Shown piece after piece: positions 59,620-64,000 of a stretch of 64,000 bases of DNA. The stretch is from positions 67,684,871 through 67,748,870 of the forward strand of contig NC_057918.1 in assembly GCF_018873765.1 (NCBI RefSeq), in the 5' to 3' direction. This DNA is from Telopea speciosissima. Its lineage: Eukaryota; Streptophyta; Magnoliopsida; Proteales; Proteaceae. The position numbers and the translations under genes were made by a program. Positions within the stretch are counted from its first letter, which is position 1; every line of letters begins with the position of its first letter. Under the pieces are notes generated by a model that did no database searches, was not told the origin of the DNA, and saw only the letters and a list, made by a program, of their open reading frames with translations.

Positions 59620-60245
59620 TAAATTGAGTTTCTTGTTCTAGTTTGTTAGACAGAATAAGTATGAAACTTAGAACTTGGAAATCAAAATATTTGAGCTCAA
59701 CAGGGAAACTAACCCTAACTCAATCTTCTCTCTCATCAATGCCCCAATATTATATGTCATGTTTTTTACTCCTAATTTATGTTCGTAGTGACCTAGATCG
59801 TGCTTGTCCCCATTTCTTTTGGTCCAATGGTGATCAATCACTAGTTCTTACGATAAACTGGAATCTTATCTGTCAGTTAAATAAATCTGGAGGTCTGAAC
59901 TTTAAAATGTCGAGTTACATGAACTCTACGTACTCTCCTTGCAAAGAAAGCATAGGAATTCATTCAACCATCGTTTTCCTTATAGAGTAAAATTATGAAA
60001 GGGCCTTACCTAGTGCACAAGGCTCCTGCGTTTAGCAGGGTCTGGGAAGATCAAATTATGAAAATTATATATTTTTCTAATTCTTCTTTCATAAATGACA
60101 GGTGTCCAAAATCAGCTTCTTGGGGATATAAGTCGGTTTTCAAGTCAAGTGAGATTGTTTTAAAAGGATTACTGTTCAGAGTAGGTCATGGTCATTCAAT
60201 TAACCCATGGATTGAACATGTCCTACTACTGTTGCAGATTTAATT
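59620..60245 (+). mobile_element. L1-type LINE fragment, reverse-transcriptase C-terminal region
   Basis: The plus strand encodes the LINE pattern after the RT palm: LRTWKSKYLSSTGKLTLTQS, MPQYYMSCF, HFFWSNGDQ and GGLNFK, then in the next frame FRVGHGHSINPWIEH, the usual 'VGdGxxIxxWxdpW' zone. A break with a stop lies near 59990. 5' and 3' truncated. Confidence 0.75.
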
Positions 60246-60509
60246 CTTATACTTGGAATATGGGTTTACCCTGGTGGCCTGGTTGTCTCAAGATCACTGG
60301 AGACAAAATCGGTGTCTCGAGCAAGGCTTCTAAGATCTTCGAGGATTGAACCAAAGTTGGTTTTGGTCACTTTCTTCACAATGAAGGCCGATGTTGAAAA
60401 GATGAAAGCCTACAGGTGCAGCAGAAAGAACCATGGGAGCTGAGAGTCAGGAGTCAAAATGATCAAAGAAGCCAAAACAAGAATGCAGAATGGTTTTTTT
60501 TTTTAATAT
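60246..60509. other. Spacer
   Basis: Nothing recognised between the LINE fragment and the first Tourist-like MITE. Confidence 0.3.
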
Positions 60510-60642
60510 TCCAGAACGCACGAGGTTCTCAGGATCATTCTAAAATTATAGAATGAGAATGTATACCAAATCATGTTCTTGACGATCTAGAATGCATTCT
60601 AGTCCCAGAACTCATTCTGAGAATGCATACGAAACACAACCT
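60510..60642. mobile_element. Tourist-like MITE remnant
   Basis: gaatgcattctag and gagaatgcatacgaaacacaa resemble the two elements at 60829 and 60970. Ends are approximate. Confidence 0.45.
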
Positions 60643-60828
60643 TAGTCTTCTAATCTTTCCACTAAGTTTAGCCCAGAATATAGAACTATGCGCCTCGTTA
60701 AGACAAATTTGCTAGAAAAACAAATGTCTAAAAAAAGTCTAGATCTATGCAAGACCTTGTTTTTTTAAGCTTTTCATGGACAACAGAAAGCCCAAAATAT
60801 GAGAAGTTGATGTCCTCTCAAATATTAA

Positions 60829-60966
60829 GGCTATGTTTGGAATGCATTCTCGGAAATAGTTTTTTGATTCTAGAATGTATTCTAAAGCAAGAAAATAAAG
60901 AAATCAAGTTTTCAGATTGCATCCTAAAACCAAAATTTATTCCAATAATGCATATCAAACACAATC
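60829..60966. mobile_element. Tourist-like MITE, GG(C)TATGTTTGG ends, unit 1
   Basis: 138 bp; ggctatgtttggaatgcatt and its partner aatgcatatcaaacacaatc; TAA on both sides (60826-60828 and 60967-60969). Confidence 0.7.
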
Positions 60967-60969
60967 TAA

Positions 60970-61104
60970 GGCAATGTTTGGTATGCATTCCTGGAATGTG
61001 TGCTAAGTTGGTTTCGTTTTCTCAGATAATAAAACTAGTTTTTATCGTCCAAGAGTGTGAAAGCAACCTAGAATGCATTCCAAGAATGCATACCAAATAC
61101 AACT
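60970..61104. mobile_element. Tourist-like MITE, unit 2, abutting unit 1
   Basis: 135 bp; ggcaatgtttggtatgcatt and its partner aatgcataccaaatacaact; TAA on both sides (60967-60969, shared with unit 1, and 61105-61107). Confidence 0.7.
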
Positions 61105-61303
61105 TAAATGTTCAATTGATTTAATCAGCTGAAATGGTATATCTAACAAACATGGCAAGTTCTTTAAAGGTCCAGCTAAATGGAGGATTAGAGAGTAAGA
61201 TATTGAAAAATTCATTCAATGGAGCAATTAGGGTAATTTTAAGTCAAAGTAATGCATAACAAGTTGCAATGACCAATCCAGCCATATTGACCAATCCAAC
61301 ACT

Positions 61304-61494
61304 CAATTCAGATCGTCTATGGCGCAGTTGCCCGTAGCGGCCTGTGCGGTGTAGACTGGGTCAGGTGCGCAATGACCGTCTTACCCCCACTCGGGCAAGG
61401 CATTTGGGCAGGGGTAAGGCGGTCTTTGCAAATGCGGCTCAGTCTGCGCCACTCAGGCCGCTACGGGCAGTGCACCGTAGAGGATCTGGATCCT
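61304..61494. mobile_element. Hairpin MITE, TTGCCCGTAGCGGCC arms
   Basis: 191 bp with a perfect 8-bp duplication CCAACACT (61296-61303 and 61495-61502). Arms of about 80 bp: gttgcccgtagcggcctg pairs with caggccgctacgggcag. Core gcgcaatgaccgtctta. Confidence 0.85.
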
Positions 61495-61699
61495 CCAACA
61501 CTACTATCCTTATATTGCTTTTGAGATTTAGCTTAAATATTACCTTATTGGAAACTGACCCAATATGGATTGGCTAAAAAGCTCGAACTTTTTTTTTGGG
61601 TTTTTTTGGTAACTACCAAATAGCTCAATCCAACGCTAATCTTTAAAACCATGGCCACATGGAAGATAATTTTTTTTGGATCACCTAAGTAGGTGTCCC

Positions 61700-62460
61700 A
61701 TAACTTTCCGTTTCCTAATGTTGGTGAAGCATTGACAATTCGCTGTGGAATGCTTGAAGTTATTTCTAAAGGTTTCCCACACTTAATTGTTGAGTCAGAC
61801 AACAAGGATGTGATTGCCTATCTTCAAGATAGAGCCAAGATCTCTTTGCGTATCATCAAATCGATATTTGAAGATATTTGACATTCACAATCTTATTTTG
61901 AAAATTGCCATTTTATGTATGTCCCTTGAGAGGCAAACAAGTTGGTTGACTCTCTGGCAAAGAGGGTCCTGTCATTGTATGTAAAATAATTTAATCCATT
62001 TATGATGTCCCTATCCACGAGTTCTTCATATCTCTATAAATGAATTTTCTTCAACTAAAAAAAAAGGGTAAATTACACGTCATCCTCTGATTTTCAAACG
62101 AAACTTAGATCACCCCTTGATTTTGAAAAAACTCAAATCACCTCCTGGTTTAGACCCCAATATGACAAATTAGTCCCTATCGTTAGTTTTATGTTGTTAA
62201 GTGATTATGTCAGTCAATTAAATAAATTTAAATCTCTAAACTACCCTTGACCAATATTGAAGATGAAGGAAGGATAGTATTATAAATTTAATTATAATGT
62301 TTTAGTACAAGGGAAAAATAGTCCTTTCATATCAATAACTAACAGCAAACTAACACCGTTGCTATAGAGGAGGTGATTTGAGTTTTTTTAAAAACTAAGG
62401 GATGATCTGAGTTCCGTTTGAAAACCAGAGGTGACATGTAATTTACCCAAAAAAAAAAAA
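61700..62460 (+). mobile_element. 5'-truncated LINE with RNase H domain and nested MITE
   Basis: Flanked by a perfect 13-bp duplication AAGTAGGTGTCCC (61687-61699 and 62459-62471). It encodes the LINE-type RNase H (RVT_3) end: GEALTIRCGMLEVISKGFPH, LIVESDNKDVIAYLQD and, after a stop at 61879, a C-terminal EANKLVDSLAKR. The poly-A tail is split by a Mutator-like MITE (62066-62448). Structurally a textbook 5'-truncated L1 insertion. Confidence 0.85.
62066..62448. mobile_element. Mutator-like MITE, family GGGTAAATTACA, copy 4
   Basis: 383 bp, ends gggtaaattacacgtcatcc and its complement ending taatttaccc. It is inserted in the A tail of the LINE, so its 9-bp duplication is hidden in A runs on both sides. 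Confidence 0.85.
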
Positions 62461-62471
62461 GTAGGTGTCCC

Positions 62472-63053
62472 TTGACAAGAACCGTTGAAAATTGAGATCT
62501 TTTACATTTCTAAATGCTTTTAATGGAAGGGATGCTTCATAAAGTTTATAAACCACACCTTCCATAGTGCTTGCATGTCTCTAATAATAAATCATCAACA
62601 ACTACAATGTTAGACATAGATCCATGAGGAAGCCTTTTAAGCCCCTCCCCCTCCCCTCCTTTATTTATCTAGCGCTTTAAAATATAAAAGGAAGTTCTAA
62701 GTTTTTCTTCACCCGTAAAGCAAAAATTCTACCTAAAAAAAAAAAGAAAAAAGAAGTAAAGCAAAAATTCTCTTCCATAATAGTGATGTAATCATGTGAT
62801 TGATGTGTTGGGTCAGCATTACATTTCCACTTTGTATATATGAAGTCAAAATTACCCTTCTCTAATGTATTCTAATGTACCAATGGGAATGGATGTGAAG
62901 ATTTCCTTTATACTCACGGTATAAAGAAACTAGGTGAACATGGTTTGAGATCGGTAACAAATCACCCGATCTGGCGATTCATATCAGAATTGGGGGTGGG
63001 CAATACCAATTTTGGGACAGTCCCATACCGATAGATCAAAATGGATCAATACA
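62472..63053. other. Spacer
   Basis: AT-rich, no gene; gcaaaaattct is repeated near 62720 and 62761. Confidence 0.35.
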
Positions 63054-63061
63054 GACCAAGG

Positions 63062-63617
63062 TAGGGTTGCAACAGGGTCGGGTTGGGCCGGGCTTTATAG
63101 AACCCTAGCCCAATCCTAAGTCCCCTTAGCTGGGCCCAGGTCCGACCCGACCCTGACTCAGGGACAGAAAAATCCAACCTTGACCCGCCCTCAGGGTCGG
63201 GGCGGGCTGACCCTAATTGGCCCTGATCATGGGGAAAGGGAAAGAAATGCATGGGTTGGAATGGGCCGAGGAGAACATTATCAAATTTACATAAAATAAC
63301 ACTATAATAAAAAGTATTATATCACTTATTGTCGTCATATATAATATATTATATAAAATAATGTAGGTGACATTTAAAGTTTATAATAGATATATTATAT
63401 CAATATAGATTTTATAGTATAACTTAAATCAGGGTTGGGCCGGGCCGGGCCAAGCTTAGCCTGAAGCCTCAACCCTAACACGACCCGACCCTGCCTCAGG
63501 GTCAAAAATTTCCAGCCCTAACCCGCCCTCAGGGCCAAATATCTCAACCCAGACCCTGTTCGGGCTCAGGGCGGGCCAGGGCCGGTTTGGGCCAACAGGA
63601 CCAAACTTGCACCCCTA
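63062..63617. mobile_element. hAT-type MITE, ends TAGGG(G/T)TGCAA, copy 2 (inverted)
   Basis: 556 bp; the flanks gaccaagg and gaccaaag match 7 of 8 (63054-63061 and 63618-63625). Opposite orientation to the copy at 53767, with high similarity along both arms. Confidence 0.82.
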
Positions 63618-63625
63618 GACCAAAG

Positions 63626-64000
63626 ATTAAAAAAATGATTTTTATTGAAAACTAGGGGCATATCTGTCTGGTAAGGGCCGATTCAGATCAACATCGACCA
63701 AGATCAATATCAATTACTAAAACCAAGTAATAGATGCCAAGGCTGGCTGAACGAAAGACAAAATGGAACAGATTTTTATCCTCTCAAGTGCAGTAAGAAA
63801 AAATTAAAATAATTTAAAAAAAAAATTAGTAAGAATCCCAAAAAAAAATTGACCAAAAACCCAAAGAGAAAGGGTCAAAATTCCATAGATTTTGTATGTA
63901 TCGAATGGGATTCAGGCGATCCAATCGAGTAGACCAATCCAAGGAGCAATCCACTAATAGTAGGGAAAATCGATCATTATTTGAGATCGATCTAGGCCAA
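63626..64000. other. Spacer at window end
   Basis: AT-rich; nothing recognised. Confidence 0.3.

Noticed and set aside
1-64000. CRISPR arrays, operons, ribosome binding sites, tRNA and rRNA genes
   Set aside because: The DNA is plant nuclear. No regularly spaced array and no tRNA or rRNA gene was recognised; microsatellites such as (CA)n at 36808 and (CT)n at 30179 are simple repeats.

Overview
The window is nuclear DNA from a flowering plant. The evidence is MIK2-type leucine-rich-repeat receptor kinases, a plant-type CCCH-RING splicing factor, an eight-cysteine lipid-transfer protein, Ty1-copia and Ty3-gypsy fossils, L1-type LINEs, an Au-type SINE and many TIR transposons. AT-rich spacers and gene style suggest a woody, non-grass angiosperm (early-diverging eudicot or magnoliid); I cannot name the species. 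Only three host genes look intact; most of the window is transposon-derived.

Layout. 1-1.8 kb: degenerate repeats. 1.8-11.9 kb: a tandem duplication of a roughly 5 kb unit, each carrying one LRR receptor-kinase gene with one intron; both copies are damaged in different ways. 12.1-14.2 kb: an older LRR-kinase relic split by a solo LTR with a clean 5-bp target duplication. 14.6-16.7 kb: a LINE tail and C-rich/G-rich minisatellite arrays. 18.4-27.7 kb (minus): a CCCH-RING (RNF113/CWC24-type) gene whose two exons are separated by an 8.4 kb GC-AG intron packed with nested fossil LTR elements and hAT-like elements. 28.4-35.4 kb: a broken copia element and a gypsy-like LTR remnant, each carrying a hAT-like insertion. 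35.9 kb: a relic of exon 1 of ATP-citrate lyase subunit A. 38.1-38.9 kb: a cluster of hairpin MITEs. 40.4 kb: a small secreted lipid-transfer-like gene, followed by a 1.0 kb retroposed unit. 43-47.7 kb: a large Mutator-like element and more hairpin MITEs. 48.15-49.7 kb: an intact single-exon ESS2 (DGCR14) splicing-factor gene. 50-64 kb: TIR elements, hairpin MITEs, a SINE and LINE pieces, no intact gene.

Genes and themes. The two well-supported conserved genes (CCCH-RING and ESS2) both encode spliceosome-associated proteins. The receptor-kinase cluster shows birth and death: tandem duplication, frameshifts, splice-site loss and LTR insertion. The most unusual feature is a population of at least ten short foldback elements between 38 and 61.5 kb. 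Where I could find target duplications they are about 8 bp. The loop-proximal core is shared, but the outer arms differ widely between copies while staying complementary within each copy; one sits at the centre of another. A second family of hAT-like elements, rich in a CTCGGCGAGATCTCGG motif, occurs four times with 8-bp duplications. All calls come from reading the sequence; no database search was run.
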